Source of the DNA: SG8-30 sp964406445
Lineage (GTDB): Bacteria; Pseudomonadota; Gammaproteobacteria; Steroidobacterales; Steroidobacteraceae
Length of the DNA stretch: 64,000 nt
Reading direction: 5' to 3'
Assembly: GCA_964406445.1 (NCBI GenBank)
Contig: CAYORU010000015.1
Location: forward strand, 6,022 to 70,021
The notes under the pieces are model-generated. The model saw nothing but the letters and a program-made list of their open reading frames with translations, ran no database searches and was not told the origin of the DNA. Below, piece after piece: positions 44,357 through 52,259 of the stretch. Both the position numbers and the translations under genes were made by a program. Each line of letters begins with the position of its first letter. Position 1 is the stretch's first letter.

Positions 44357-45880
44357 CTAGCGCGTCTTGGGGCGGCTCTCCCCGGAGGGACCCGGGCTCG
44401 CGGCGATTTCCCGCGCGCGGCGCCCTTTCGGCAGGTACTCCTCGAGTTCCTTGATGCGCGCCTCATAGCGCTGCCGCTGGACGTCGGTGGCCTGCGGCAC
44501 CGCCAGCCCTAGCCTGAGCTGGTCGATCGCCATCTGCAGGTCGCCGTTCATGACGTGGTACTCGCCCATGTAGTGGTGCGCGTCCGCGGTGTCGCCAGCG
44601 GCGCTCGCCACCAGCGCAATGAACCGCGTCTGCTCGGGGGTCGGCGCGACGTTGTTGAACAGGTCGAGCAGCACCTGGTGCGCCAGCTTCTTCTCGCCGG
44701 TGCGCATCAGCGTCTCGGCGAAGCGCAAGGTGACCGGCACGTTCCGCGGGAACAGCTCGAGGGCCTCGGCGAGCGTGCGGCGCGAGCCCGCGACGTCGCC
44801 CGCGGCGAGCTGCGCCTGGCCGAGGGCCGAGTGGTAGAGCGTGACGTCCTGGTGGCGCGCGCGCAGGTCCTCGAGGATCGGAACGGCCTCGACCGGGGCG
44901 CCGGCGGACACCAGCGCCAGCGCGCGGCCGTAGCGGCGCGCGTCGGTGGAGGGCAGGTCGGCGCCTACGGCGTCCGGGTACATGCCGCGGAAGTCGGTCT
45001 CGGGGGGCAGCATCTGCACGCGCAGGCGTTCCCGGACCAGGCCGTAGCCGGTCGTCTCGTCGACGCTGCGCCGCCCGTACTGCTCGACGCGGTCGCGGGT
45101 CTCGGCGATGCGCTCGGTGGTGACCGGGTGCGTGCGCAGCAACGGCGGAATGCTGGCGCCTGCGCCACCCGCCCGCTGCTGCATGGTCCAGAAGAAGCTC
45201 GGCATGCCCATGGGGTCGAAGCCGGCGGAGGCCATGATCCCGACGCCGACCCGGTCCGCCTCGGACTCGTTCGAGCGGGTGAAGTTGATCTGCTGCTGGG
45301 CGGCGAGGCCCTGCGCGGCGGACACGGTGCCGAGCAGCGCGTCGGCGGGCATGCCCGTGGTTGCGCCGATCAGCACGGCGGCGAGCATCGCCGCTGCCGA
45401 GGCCATGTTGGCCCGTCCCGCGGCCTGCACCGAGCGGGCGATGTGGCGCTGCGTGACGTGGGCGATCTCGTGGGCGAGCACGCCGGCCAGCTCGCTTTCG
45501 CTGCGCGTCGCAGTGACCAGCCCCGCGTTGACCCCGATGAACCCGCCGGGAAGGGCGAAGGCGTTGATGCCGGCGTCCCTCACCACGAAGAAGGTGAAAC
45601 GGTGGGCGCCCTCGTGGGCGTGGCTCGCGAGGCGCTGGCCGACCGACTGGATGTATTCGACGACCTCGGGGTCCTCGACGATCTGGCCCGCCTCGCGCAG
45701 CTGCCGGACGATCACCCGGCCGATGCGGTACTCGTCCTCGAGCGACAGCGTGGTGCTCGCGGGGCTGCCGATGTCCGGCAACGCGTCGCCCGCCTGCTGC
45801 GCCGGCGCCGGCGCGGCGGCGAGCAGTGACGCGGCCAGCAGGATCGCCCTGGCGGGGGCGGGCGGATGGTTGCTCCTCAT
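44357..45880 (-). CDS. bepA: Periplasmic M48 metalloprotease BepA-like with TPR
   Basis: BepA acts as protease and chaperone for LptD and BAM-related outer-membrane proteins. The 507-aa product has a signal peptide (AILLAASLLAAAPAPAQQ) and the zinc motif HEIAH with H137, E138 and H141, near where E. coli BepA has its HExxH. The glutamate that follows is in NESEADRVG near 205. From about residue 330 it becomes TPR-like (ALGQAQLAAGDVAGSRRTLA). I chose the ATG at 45880. Placed beside mlaA, it supports an envelope-maintenance neighbourhood. Confidence 0.92.
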   Translation of the reverse strand: MRSNHPPAPARAILLAASLLAAAPAPAQQAGDALPDIGSPASTTLSLEDEYRIGRVIVRQLREAGQIVEDPEVVEYIQSVGQRLASHAHEGAHRFTFFVVRDAGINAFALPGGFIGVNAGLVTATRSESELAGVLAHEIAHVTQRHIARSVQAAGRANMASAAAMLAAVLIGATTGMPADALLGTVSAAQGLAAQQQINFTRSNESEADRVGVGIMASAGFDPMGMPSFFWTMQQRAGGAGASIPPLLRTHPVTTERIAETRDRVEQYGRRSVDETTGYGLVRERLRVQMLPPETDFRGMYPDAVGADLPSTDARRYGRALALVSAGAPVEAVPILEDLRARHQDVTLYHSALGQAQLAAGDVAGSRRTLAEALELFPRNVPVTLRFAETLMRTGEKKLAHQVLLDLFNNVAPTPEQTRFIALVASAAGDTADAHHYMGEYHVMNGDLQMAIDQLRLGLAVPQATDVQRQRYEARIKELEEYLPKGRRAREIAASPGPSGESRPKTR

Positions 45881-45920
45881 CGAGCCTGAGACCTTCGCCG
45901 CCGCCCCGAGTTCGGCGGCG

Positions 45921-47345
45921 CTAGAGCGCTTCGGAGGCAAAATCGGCCAGTCGCGAGCGCTCGCCGCGGACCAGCGTGATGTGGCCGGAGTGTGGCCAGC
46001 CGCCGAAGCGGTTGACGACGTAAGTCAGGCCGGAGGTCGTCTCCGTCAGGTAGGGCGTGTCGATCTGCGCGATGTTGCCAAGGCAGACGAGCTTGGTGCC
46101 CGGACCGGCCCGCGTGACCAGCGCCTTCATCTGCTTCGGCGTCAGGTTCTGCGCCTCGTCGAGGATCAGGTAGCGCGAGAGGAAGGTGCGGCCGCGCATG
46201 AAGTTCAGCGAGCGGATCTTGATGCGGCTGCGCAACAGGTCCTGCGTGGCGGCGCGCCCCCAGCTGCCCGCGTCCTGGCCGCGCGTGAGGACCTCCAGGT
46301 TGTCCATCAGCGCGCCCATCCACGGCTCCATCTTCTCTTCCTCGGTGCCCGGGAGGAAGCCGATGTCCTCGCCGAGCGGGATGGTGACCCGCGTCATCAG
46401 GATTTCGGAGAAGCGGTTGAGGTCGAGCGTTTGCGACAGGCCCGCCGCGAGCGTGAGCAGCGTCTTGCCGGTGCCGGCCGGGCCGAGGATCGTGACGAAG
46501 TCGATCTCGGGGTCGAGCAGCAGGTTGAGCGCGAGGTTCTGCTCGCGGTTGCGGGCGACGATTCCCCACACCCCGTGACGGCCCGAGCGGTAGTCCTGCG
46601 TGAGCTCGAGCTTGGCCGTGTCGCCGTCGACCTCGCGGACGATCGCCTCGAAGCCGTCCTCCTGCGGCTCGAACACGAACTGGTTGACCTTCCACTGCTG
46701 CGCGAGCGGGCCGCGCAGTCGATAGAAGGTCCGCGCCTGCTCCTGCCAGGACTCCATGTCCCCGCCATGGCTGTCCCAGAAGTCGGCCGGCAGTGCGCTC
46801 ATGCCGGTGAACAGCAGGTCCGCGTCCTCGATCGTCCGGTCGCTGTAGTAGTCCTCGGCATGCACGCCGAGGATCGAGGCCTTGATCCGCAGGTTGATGT
46901 CCTTGGAGACGAGCGTGACCGGAGTCCCGCTCATGCCGCGCTGCAGCGCGAGCGCGTAGCCGAGGATCGAGTTGTCGCCGCCGTGGCCGGGCAGCGATTC
47001 CTCGAGCCCGCTGTCGAAATGGCTGGTCTGGAAGAACAGCCGGCCGGAGGAGGGCCGCTTGTCGGGCCCGCTGCGCCCGCCCGGCAGGGAGATGCCCCGG
47101 TCGATCTCGGGCTTGCCGGCGTCCGCCATCAGCTCGTCGAGGAAGCGGCTGACCTGGCGCGCGTTGCGCGCAGGCTCCGACAGGCCCGTCTTGTGGGCGT
47201 CGAGTTCCTCGAGCACCGACATCGGAATGTAGATGTCGTGCTCCTCGAAGCGGAATATCGCGGCCGGGTCGTGCATCAGCACGTTCGTGTCGAGCACGAA
47301 CACCCGCCGCGGGTCGCCGGCCGGGCCCACCGGGGCGGCGCTCAA
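45921..47345 (-). CDS. PIN-PhoH ATPase/RNase family protein
   Basis: A 474-aa protein with an N-terminal PIN nuclease domain (VFVLDTNVLMHDPAAIFRF, then later SVLEELDAHK and DNSILGYALALQR) and a C-terminal PhoH ATPase domain with P-loop LGPAGTGKTLLTLAAG and Walker B YLILDEAQNLTPKQ. PIN-PhoH proteins unwind and cut RNA. Start choice: TTG at 47345 overlaps the upstream bcp stop as TTGA. GTG at 47330 is an alternative. It lies downstream of bcp on the same strand. Confidence 0.88.
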   Translation of the reverse strand: MSAAPVGPAGDPRRVFVLDTNVLMHDPAAIFRFEEHDIYIPMSVLEELDAHKTGLSEPARNARQVSRFLDELMADAGKPEIDRGISLPGGRSGPDKRPSSGRLFFQTSHFDSGLEESLPGHGGDNSILGYALALQRGMSGTPVTLVSKDINLRIKASILGVHAEDYYSDRTIEDADLLFTGMSALPADFWDSHGGDMESWQEQARTFYRLRGPLAQQWKVNQFVFEPQEDGFEAIVREVDGDTAKLELTQDYRSGRHGVWGIVARNREQNLALNLLLDPEIDFVTILGPAGTGKTLLTLAAGLSQTLDLNRFSEILMTRVTIPLGEDIGFLPGTEEEKMEPWMGALMDNLEVLTRGQDAGSWGRAATQDLLRSRIKIRSLNFMRGRTFLSRYLILDEAQNLTPKQMKALVTRAGPGTKLVCLGNIAQIDTPYLTETTSGLTYVVNRFGGWPHSGHITLVRGERSRLADFASEAL

Positions 47346-47806
47346 GCCTTGCGGGCCGCGGCCAGCACGGCCTCGGCGTGGCCGTCGACCTTGACCTTGC
47401 GCCATTCCTCGCGGAGCACGCCCTCGGCGTCGATCAGGAAGGTGCTGCGCTCGATGCCCATCACCTTCCTGCCGTACATGTTCTTCTCTTTCCAGGCGCC
47501 GAACAGTTCCGCAACGGCGTGATCCTCGTCGCTGCCGAGCGCAAAGCCGAAGCCCATCTTCGCGGCGAACTTCTCGTGGGAGGCGAGGCTGTCGGTCGAG
47601 ACGCCCAGGATCGTCGTGCCGGCCCGGGTGAACTGCGCCTTCAGCTCCTGGAAGTCGGCGCCTTCGCGGGTGCAGCCCGGCGTGTTGTCGCGGGGGTAGA
47701 AGTAGACGACCAGCTTGCCGCCGCGCGCGTCCTTCAGGCGGAACTGCCCGGCGGTCGTGGCAATGGAGAAATCGGGCACCTTCCTGCCCACGGCTACCTT
47801 GCTCAT
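47342..47806 (-). CDS. bcp: Thioredoxin-dependent peroxiredoxin Bcp
   Basis: Bcp reduces peroxides using a cysteine and thioredoxin. The 154-aa product has the peroxidatic Cys in PRDNTPGCTREG (C45). Position 50, where E. coli Bcp carries the resolving Cys, is Ala here, so this is a 1-Cys form and would need another thiol for resolution. The rest of the fold (STDSLASHEKFAAKMGFGF, GIERSTFLIDAEG) is intact. It precedes the PhoH gene with a 4-nt stop/start overlap. Confidence 0.92.
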   Translation of the reverse strand: MSKVAVGRKVPDFSIATTAGQFRLKDARGGKLVVYFYPRDNTPGCTREGADFQELKAQFTRAGTTILGVSTDSLASHEKFAAKMGFGFALGSDEDHAVAELFGAWKEKNMYGRKVMGIERSTFLIDAEGVLREEWRKVKVDGHAEAVLAAARKA

Positions 47807-47828
47807 GCGGCCCTCCGCTGCGGGGGAC

Positions 47829-48359
47829 TCAGTTCTTGACGGGCTCGAGGATCGCGTCCAGGTTGAGCTGGTCGCAGACGTCGAGGAACTCTTCGCGCAT
47901 CGCGCCGAGGTGGATGGTCGACGGCACGTTCACCACCATGTAGAGCCCGAACATCGGCGCGCCCGTGTGGGCCGCCGCGTAGCTGCGGGTGGTCAGCTCC
48001 GCGATGTCGATGCCGCGGCTCGCGAAGAAGCCGGACAGCGCGGAGACGATGCCCGTCTGGTCGAGGCAGACCACGTCCACCGAGTAGGGCACCATGTCCT
48101 CGCGCGCCGCACGCTTCTCGGTGCGGCGCACCTGCAGCGTGATGCCGGAGGTCTCGGCCAGCTTCTTCAGGTCGGTCTCGATCCTGGCCACCGAGTGCCA
48201 GTTGCCGTTGACCAGGACGAGCACCGCGAACTCGGCGCCGAGGGCCGTCATGCGGCTCTCGCTGATGCTGCCGCCGCAGTCGGCGATCGTCTTGGTCAGG
48301 TCGTGGATGAGGCCGATCCGGTCGCTGCCGATCGCGGAAATCGCAAGGTATTGTTTCAT
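47829..48359 (-). CDS. gcvR: Tandem-ACT protein, GcvR-like
   Basis: A 176-aa protein with two ACT domains: SDRIGLIHDLTKTIADCGGS near residue 12 and LDQTGIVSALSGFFASRGID near 98. This is the GcvR layout; GcvR is a glycine-responsive repressor partner in E. coli. There is no DNA-binding domain, and no gcvA is in the window, so its partner is unknown. It is divergent from dapA across 112 nt, an arrangement that recurs in gammaproteobacteria. Confidence 0.82.
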   Translation of the reverse strand: MKQYLAISAIGSDRIGLIHDLTKTIADCGGSISESRMTALGAEFAVLVLVNGNWHSVARIETDLKKLAETSGITLQVRRTEKRAAREDMVPYSVDVVCLDQTGIVSALSGFFASRGIDIAELTTRSYAAAHTGAPMFGLYMVVNVPSTIHLGAMREEFLDVCDQLNLDAILEPVKN

Positions 48360-48408
48360 GAGGGCAGGCGGGAAAAGATCCCCCGATTCTACCGGGACGG
48401 GGCCCGTC

Positions 48409-48438
48409 TTGCACCGCCGCGGGCCCGGCCAGTAGCAT
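48409..48438 (+). promoter_or_regulatory. Candidate promoter for dapA
   Basis: TTGCAC (48409-48414) and TAGCAT (48433-48438) are 18 nt apart, giving a leader of about 27 nt. On the opposite strand TAGAAT (plus 48386-48391) may be the -10 for gcvR, without a clear -35. Confidence 0.47.
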
Positions 48439-48471
48439 CGACGGCCGGCAAGCCAGGAGGCTCAGGCGCGC

Positions 48472-49347
48472 ATGTTTCGCGGCAGCATCGTCGCCCTGGT
48501 CACCCCGATGTCGGAGAGCGGCGAAATCGACTTCGGCGCCTTCGAGGCACTGCTCGACTGGCACGCCGATCAGGGCACCGACGCGGTGGTCGTGGCCGGC
48601 ACGACCGGCGAGGGCGTCACGCTGCTCGCGGCCGAGATCGAGGAATTGCTGCGCCGCGCCGTGCGCCGGCTGGGAGGACGCATGCCGGTCATCGCCGGCA
48701 CCGGCTCGCCCTCGACCGCGATCACCATCGAGCGCACCCGGACCGCCTCTGAGGTGGGCGTGGACGGCGTGCTCGTGGTCACGCCGTTCTACAACCGGCC
48801 CGGCCAGGAAGGCCTGCTGCAGCACTTCTGGGCGGTCGCCGAGGCCTCGAGCGTGCCGGTCCTGCTCTACAACGTCCCGGCCCGGACCGCCTGCGACCTC
48901 CTGCCCGAGACGGTCGAACGCCTCGCCGAGAACCCGCGGGTCGTCGGCATCAAGGACGCGACCGGGCGCATCGACCGCGCGCGCGAGATCCTCGAGCGCT
49001 GCGGCGACGACTTCCTGGTCCTGTCCGGGGACGACGCCACCTGCCGCGAGTGGCTGCTCGCGGGCGCGCAGGGCGTGGTGTCCGTCACGGCGAACCTCGC
49101 GCCGCGGCTGATGCGCGAGATGGCCGAGGCCGCGCTCGAGGGCGATGCGGCCCGCGCGGCCGGCGTGGACGGGCTGCTCGCCGACCTCCATCGCGACCTT
49201 TTCGTCGAATCGAACCCGATCGCGGTAAAATGGGGGCTGTCGCGCCTCGGCCTCATCCCGCCCGGCATCCGCCTGCCCCTCACCCCCCTCGGGGCCGCGG
49301 GGCAGGGCGTGGTGCAGGCGGCGATGGCCCGGGCCGGGATCTTGTGA
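48472..49347 (+). CDS. dapA: 4-hydroxy-tetrahydrodipicolinate synthase
   Basis: DapA condenses pyruvate and aspartate semialdehyde, the first step of the lysine/diaminopimelate branch. The 291-aa TIM barrel has the Schiff-base lysine K161 in VVGIKDATG, the triad residues T44 (GTTGEG), Y107 (VVTPFYNRPGQEG) and Y133 (LLYNVPART), and R138 for the carboxylate. The start and length match E. coli DapA. The small lipoprotein gene follows 11 nt downstream. Confidence 0.97.
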   Translation: MFRGSIVALVTPMSESGEIDFGAFEALLDWHADQGTDAVVVAGTTGEGVTLLAAEIEELLRRAVRRLGGRMPVIAGTGSPSTAITIERTRTASEVGVDGVLVVTPFYNRPGQEGLLQHFWAVAEASSVPVLLYNVPARTACDLLPETVERLAENPRVVGIKDATGRIDRAREILERCGDDFLVLSGDDATCREWLLAGAQGVVSVTANLAPRLMREMAEAALEGDAARAAGVDGLLADLHRDLFVESNPIAVKWGLSRLGLIPPGIRLPLTPLGAAGQGVVQAAMARAGIL

Positions 49348-49358
49348 AGGAGTGGCCG

Positions 49359-49634
49359 ATGCCGTGCCGGGCGCTGTTGCTGCTGCCGGTCGTCGCGCTC
49401 GCGGGTTGCAAGGCACTCTTGCCGAGCCCGACGGAGTGCACCGACCGGCTTCCCTACATGGACGCCCGCGAGGCGGCGCCGCTCGTGGTTCCCGACGGGG
49501 TCGACGCCCCGAACACGCGCGCCGCGCTGCGCATCCCCGAGGTGGGCACCCCGCAGCGCCCGGACGATGGCCGCTGCCTCGACTACCCGCCCCGCTACCG
49601 GACGGCTGCGCCGGCCCAGGCGGCGGGCGACTGA
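49359..49634 (+). CDS. Short lipoprotein resembling the BamC N-terminus
   Basis: A 91-aa lipoprotein. Lipobox LAGC ends the signal peptide (MPCRALLLLPVVALAGC). The mature chain holds PYMDAREAAPLVVPDGV and later ALRIPEVG, then a Pro-rich tail. AAGGAG precedes the ATG. In E. coli and relatives, bamC lies directly after dapA, and the extended BamC N-terminal peptide has the pattern Y-x-x-A-x-x-x-PL-x-x-P-x-G-x-x-x-P. The match is weak, and the globular BamC domains are absent. It may be a reduced BamC or only a DapX-type lipoprotein. Confidence 0.72.
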   Translation: MPCRALLLLPVVALAGCKALLPSPTECTDRLPYMDAREAAPLVVPDGVDAPNTRAALRIPEVGTPQRPDDGRCLDYPPRYRTAAPAQAAGD

Positions 49635-49647
49635 TCCCGTCCTGCGG

Positions 49648-49676
49648 TTGCTGCCGGTCCCGACGCCTAGTACGCT
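49648..49676 (+). promoter_or_regulatory. tRNA-Ser promoter
   Basis: TTGCTG (49648-49653) and TACGCT (49671-49676) are 17 nt apart. The predicted start is about 6 nt before the mature tRNA 5' end, which is normal for a tRNA promoter. Confidence 0.6.
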
Positions 49677-49688
49677 TCGGCCCCCGCT

Positions 49689-49779
49689 GGAGAGGTGGCC
49701 GAGCGGTCGAAGGCGCTGGACTGGAATTCCAGTAATACCCAAAAGGTATTCGTGGGTTCGAATCCCACCCTCTCCGCCA
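49689..49779 (+). tRNA. tRNA-Ser(GGA)
   Basis: The acceptor stem pairs GGAGAGG (49689-49695) with CCTCTCC (49769-49775), followed by discriminator G and an encoded CCA. The anticodon stem is CTGGA/TCCAG with loop CTGGAAT, anticodon GGA at 49723-49725. A long variable arm (AATACC/GGTATT) marks a class II serine tRNA. The T arm is GTGGG-TTCGAAT-CCCAC. It decodes UCC and UCU. The last 19 nt are repeated 185 bp downstream. Confidence 0.97.
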
Positions 49780-49869
49780 GTCCCATCGTGAACGGCCCCA
49801 AAGGGGCCGTTTTGCGATGGGACCGGAGGGGGTGCGTGGACGAACCCACCGGGTTCGACGAGCCGTCGC
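49761..49869 (+). repeat. tRNA-Ser 3' repeat unit, copy 1
   Basis: A 109-bp unit starting at the last 19 nt of tRNA-Ser. It includes a hairpin TCCCATCG / CGATGGGA enclosing a rho-independent-type terminator, and a second hairpin CGAACCC-ACC-GGGTTCG at 49841-49857. A second copy begins 185 bp later with three base changes. The 49780-50157 stretch contains no supported protein gene. Confidence 0.8.
49791..49813 (+). terminator. Rho-independent terminator after tRNA-Ser
   Basis: AACGGCCCC and GGGGCCGTT form a 9-bp stem with an AAA loop, and TTTT follows from 49810. It lies 12 nt after the tRNA CCA. Confidence 0.75.
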
Positions 49870-49945
49870 ATGGCGACGGCGAAGGACGGCGCCGCAGCGC
49901 GGCGCCGGTCCCGAGCGAAGCGAGGGATGCGCCTGCAGGGCGCAC

Positions 49946-50054
49946 AATCCCACCCTCTCCGCCAGTCCCATCGTAAACGGCCCCAAAGGGGCCGTTTTGC
50001 GGTGGGACCGGAGGGGGTGCGTGGACGAACCCACCGGGTTCGACGAACCGTCGC
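49946..50054 (+). repeat. tRNA-Ser 3' repeat unit, copy 2
   Basis: A 109-bp copy of the unit at 49761-49869, again beginning with the 19-nt tRNA tail AATCCCACCCTCTCCGCCA. It differs at three positions. One change (A to G in CGATGGGA, giving CGGTGGGA) still pairs as G-U with TCCCATCG, so the outer stem is retained. The CGAACCC/GGGTTCG hairpin is at 50026-50042. No complete tRNA accompanies this copy. Confidence 0.8.
49976..49998 (+). terminator. Second copy of the tRNA-Ser terminator
   Basis: The same 9-bp AACGGCCCC/GGGGCCGTT stem with AAA loop and TTTT as the first copy, retained 185 bp downstream. Confidence 0.65.
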
Positions 50055-50070
50055 CCCCCTGTCCGGTCGG

Positions 50071-50099
50071 TTGACGCTCCCTGGACCCCCCCTTAGGAT
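50071..50099 (+). promoter_or_regulatory. Promoter upstream of the SRP RNA
   Basis: TTGACG at 50071-50076 and TAGGAT at 50094-50099 are 17 nt apart. The predicted start is about 50 nt before the mature SRP RNA end, so the precursor would need 5' processing, as the 4.5S RNA of E. coli does. A second TTGACG at 50135-50140 has no -10 at the right distance. Confidence 0.58.
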
Positions 50100-50157
50100 G
50101 CCGGGGCACTCGCGGGCTGCCTGTCCGCGACCGCTTGACGTTTTCCAGGTCACCGAT

Positions 50158-50269
<112 letters not shown>

Positions 50270-50307
50270 GCCCTCTTCACGATGGCCCGCCGGGAGCCTT
50301 GCCGCCG

Positions 50308-51885
50308 ATGAGTTACCTCGTGCTCGCCCGCAAGTGGCGCCCGCGGCGCTTCGACGAGATGGTGGGCCAGGAGCACGTGTTGCGGGCGCTGGTGAACGCG
50401 CTCGATTCCGGCCGGGTGCACCACGCCTTCCTGTTCACCGGAACCCGCGGCGTCGGCAAGACGACCATCGCCCGCATCCTCGCCAAGTCGCTCAACTGCG
50501 AGCGCGGCGTGTCCTCGCGGCCCTGCGGCGAGTGCGGCGCCTGCGGCGAGATCGACCAGGGGCGGTTCGTGGACCTGATCGAGGTCGACGCAGCCTCCCG
50601 CACCAAGGTCGACGACACCCGCGAGCTGCTCGAGAACGTGCAGTACGCGCCGACGCGCGGCCGCTACAAGGTGTACCTGATCGACGAGGTGCACATGCTC
50701 TCGGCGCACTCCTTCAACGCGCTGCTCAAGACCCTCGAGGAGCCGCCCCCGCACGTGAAGTTCCTGCTCGCCACCACCGATCCGCAGAAGTTGCCGGTGA
50801 CGGTGCTGTCGCGCTGCCTGCAGTTCAACCTGAAGCGCCTGCCGGTCGCGCTGATCGGCGACCGCCTGCGCGAGATCCTCGCGGCGGAGGGCGTGGCCTC
50901 CGAGCCGGCGGCCGTGGCCGCGCTCGCCCGTGCCGCGGACGGCAGCCTGCGCGACGCGCTTTCGCTGCTCGACCAGATGCTCGCCTTCGGCGGTGGCGCC
51001 GTCCGCGAGTCCGACGCGCGCGCCATGCTCGGCACGATCGACCGCGACCACGTGACGCGGCTGCTCGACCGGCTCGCGGCGGGGGACGCTGCCGGCCTGC
51101 TCGCCGCGGTGGCGGCCATGGACGAGTTCGCGCCCGACTACCTGCAGGTGCTCGAGGAGCTCGCCGGCCTGCTGCAGAAGGTGGCGCTGCGCCAGGCGGT
51201 ACCGGGCCTCGACGACGACGAGACCTGGCCGGGGGAGGTGCTCGACGGCTTCGCCGCGCGGCTGCCTTCCGAGGACCTGCAGCTGTTCTACCAGATCGCG
51301 ATCCTCGGCCGCCGCGACCTGCCGCTCGCCCCGGAGCCGCGCGGCGGCTTCGAGATGCTGCTGCTGCGGATGCTCGCCTTTCGACCGGCGACGGAGCAGC
51401 CGGGCGCTGCGGCCGCGGCCGCGCCGGCTGCGGCCCCGGCGCGGGGCGGGGCCCGGCCGGGGGCTGCCTCCCTGGCCGCCGCTCCCGCCGCTGCGCCGGC
51501 ATTCGATCCCGGCGACTGGCGCGGCGCGCTCGACCGTGCCGGGGTCACGGGTGCGGCGCGGCAGCTGGCTTCGCACTGCACGGTGCTGTCCTTCGCCGGC
51601 GACGTGCTGCGCCTCAGGCTCGACGCGCGAGGGGAGCCGATGCGCACCCGCCAGCTCGAGCAGAAGCTGGCCCAGGCGCTGTCGCGCGCCGCCGGCTTCG
51701 ACCTCAGGCTCGAGATCGAGGTCGCCGACGACGCAGGCGAAACCCCGGCCCGGCAGGAGGCGCGCGAGCAGCAGGCGCGCCTCGAGCAGGCGCGTGCGGC
51801 GCTCGAGCGCGATCCCACTGTGCAGGCCCTGAAGGACCGCTTCGGCGCGGTCATCCAGCCGGACTCGGTCAAGCCGGTCGGTTAG
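50308..51885 (+). CDS. dnaX: DNA polymerase III tau subunit
   Basis: DnaX is the clamp-loader ATPase that organises the replisome. The 525-aa product has Walker A FTGTRGVGKTTIARI near residue 45, a zinc-binding set of cysteines (CERG, CGECGACGE) around 65-80, the DEVHMLSAHSFNALLKTLEE motif and the sensor-1 region LLATTDPQKLPVTVLSRC. A long Ala/Pro/Gly linker (about 365-400) joins a C-terminal domain. I chose the ATG at 50308 (MSYLVLARKWRP). No E. coli-like A-rich slip site is seen, so a separate gamma form by that route is unlikely. Confidence 0.96.
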   Translation: MSYLVLARKWRPRRFDEMVGQEHVLRALVNALDSGRVHHAFLFTGTRGVGKTTIARILAKSLNCERGVSSRPCGECGACGEIDQGRFVDLIEVDAASRTKVDDTRELLENVQYAPTRGRYKVYLIDEVHMLSAHSFNALLKTLEEPPPHVKFLLATTDPQKLPVTVLSRCLQFNLKRLPVALIGDRLREILAAEGVASEPAAVAALARAADGSLRDALSLLDQMLAFGGGAVRESDARAMLGTIDRDHVTRLLDRLAAGDAAGLLAAVAAMDEFAPDYLQVLEELAGLLQKVALRQAVPGLDDDETWPGEVLDGFAARLPSEDLQLFYQIAILGRRDLPLAPEPRGGFEMLLLRMLAFRPATEQPGAAAAAAPAAAPARGGARPGAASLAAAPAAAPAFDPGDWRGALDRAGVTGAARQLASHCTVLSFAGDVLRLRLDARGEPMRTRQLEQKLAQALSRAAGFDLRLEIEVADDAGETPARQEAREQQARLEQARAALERDPTVQALKDRFGAVIQPDSVKPVG

Positions 51886-51916
51886 AATTCCGGGCCTGTC
51901 CCACGCGGAGTCGGCG

Positions 51917-52243
51917 ATGAAGCAGAACATCGGTGCGCTGATGCGCCAGGCGCAGCAGATGCAGGAGAACCTGCAGAAGGCGCAGGAAGAGCTGGCGCAG
52001 CTCGAGGTCACGGGCGAGTCGGGCGGCGGCATGGTCAAGGTCGTCATGAACGGCCGCCACGAGGTGCGGCGCGTCACCATCGACCCGTCGGTCGCCTCCG
52101 GCGGAGACGTCGAGATGCTCGAGGACCTGGTGGCCGCCGCCTGCAACGACGCCGTCCGCCGCACGGCGGAGGCGGCCCAGCAGAAGATGTCCGGCCTGAT
52201 GGGCGGCCTGCAGCTGCCGCCGGGCATGAAGCTGCCGTTCTGA
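51917..52243 (+). CDS. ybaB: YbaB/EbfC nucleoid-associated protein
   Basis: YbaB binds DNA as a dimer and is usually found between dnaX and recR, as here. The 108-aa product opens with a coiled helix (QNIGALMRQAQQMQENLQKA) and then a mixed region with VTGESGGGMVKVVMNGRHEV and VTIDPSV. It ends GLQLPPGMKLPF as in the family. Confidence 0.93.
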   Translation: MKQNIGALMRQAQQMQENLQKAQEELAQLEVTGESGGGMVKVVMNGRHEVRRVTIDPSVASGGDVEMLEDLVAAACNDAVRRTAEAAQQKMSGLMGGLQLPPGMKLPF

Positions 52244-52259
52244 CGGCGCCCGGCGCTCC

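Noticed and set aside
49780..49945. Integrated mobile element flanked by tRNA-derived att sites
   Set aside because: The two 19-nt tRNA ends are only 185 bp apart with no integrase gene, and the repeats continue 90 bp past the tRNA. A deletion scar cannot be excluded.
49761..50054. CRISPR array
   Set aside because: Only two copies, 109 bp long and 76 bp apart, starting in a tRNA, with no cas genes.
49667..50153. Open frames antisense to or overlapping the tRNA-Ser and repeat, including ones resembling the peptide AERVGFEPT or MAERSKALDWNSS
   Set aside because: These are translations of tRNA and terminator sequence. Such peptides are well-known false predictions at tRNA-Ser genes, and nothing indicates coding use.
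50308..51885. Programmed frameshift in dnaX giving a gamma subunit
   Set aside because: I found no A-rich slippery run and no clear downstream stem at the domain junction.
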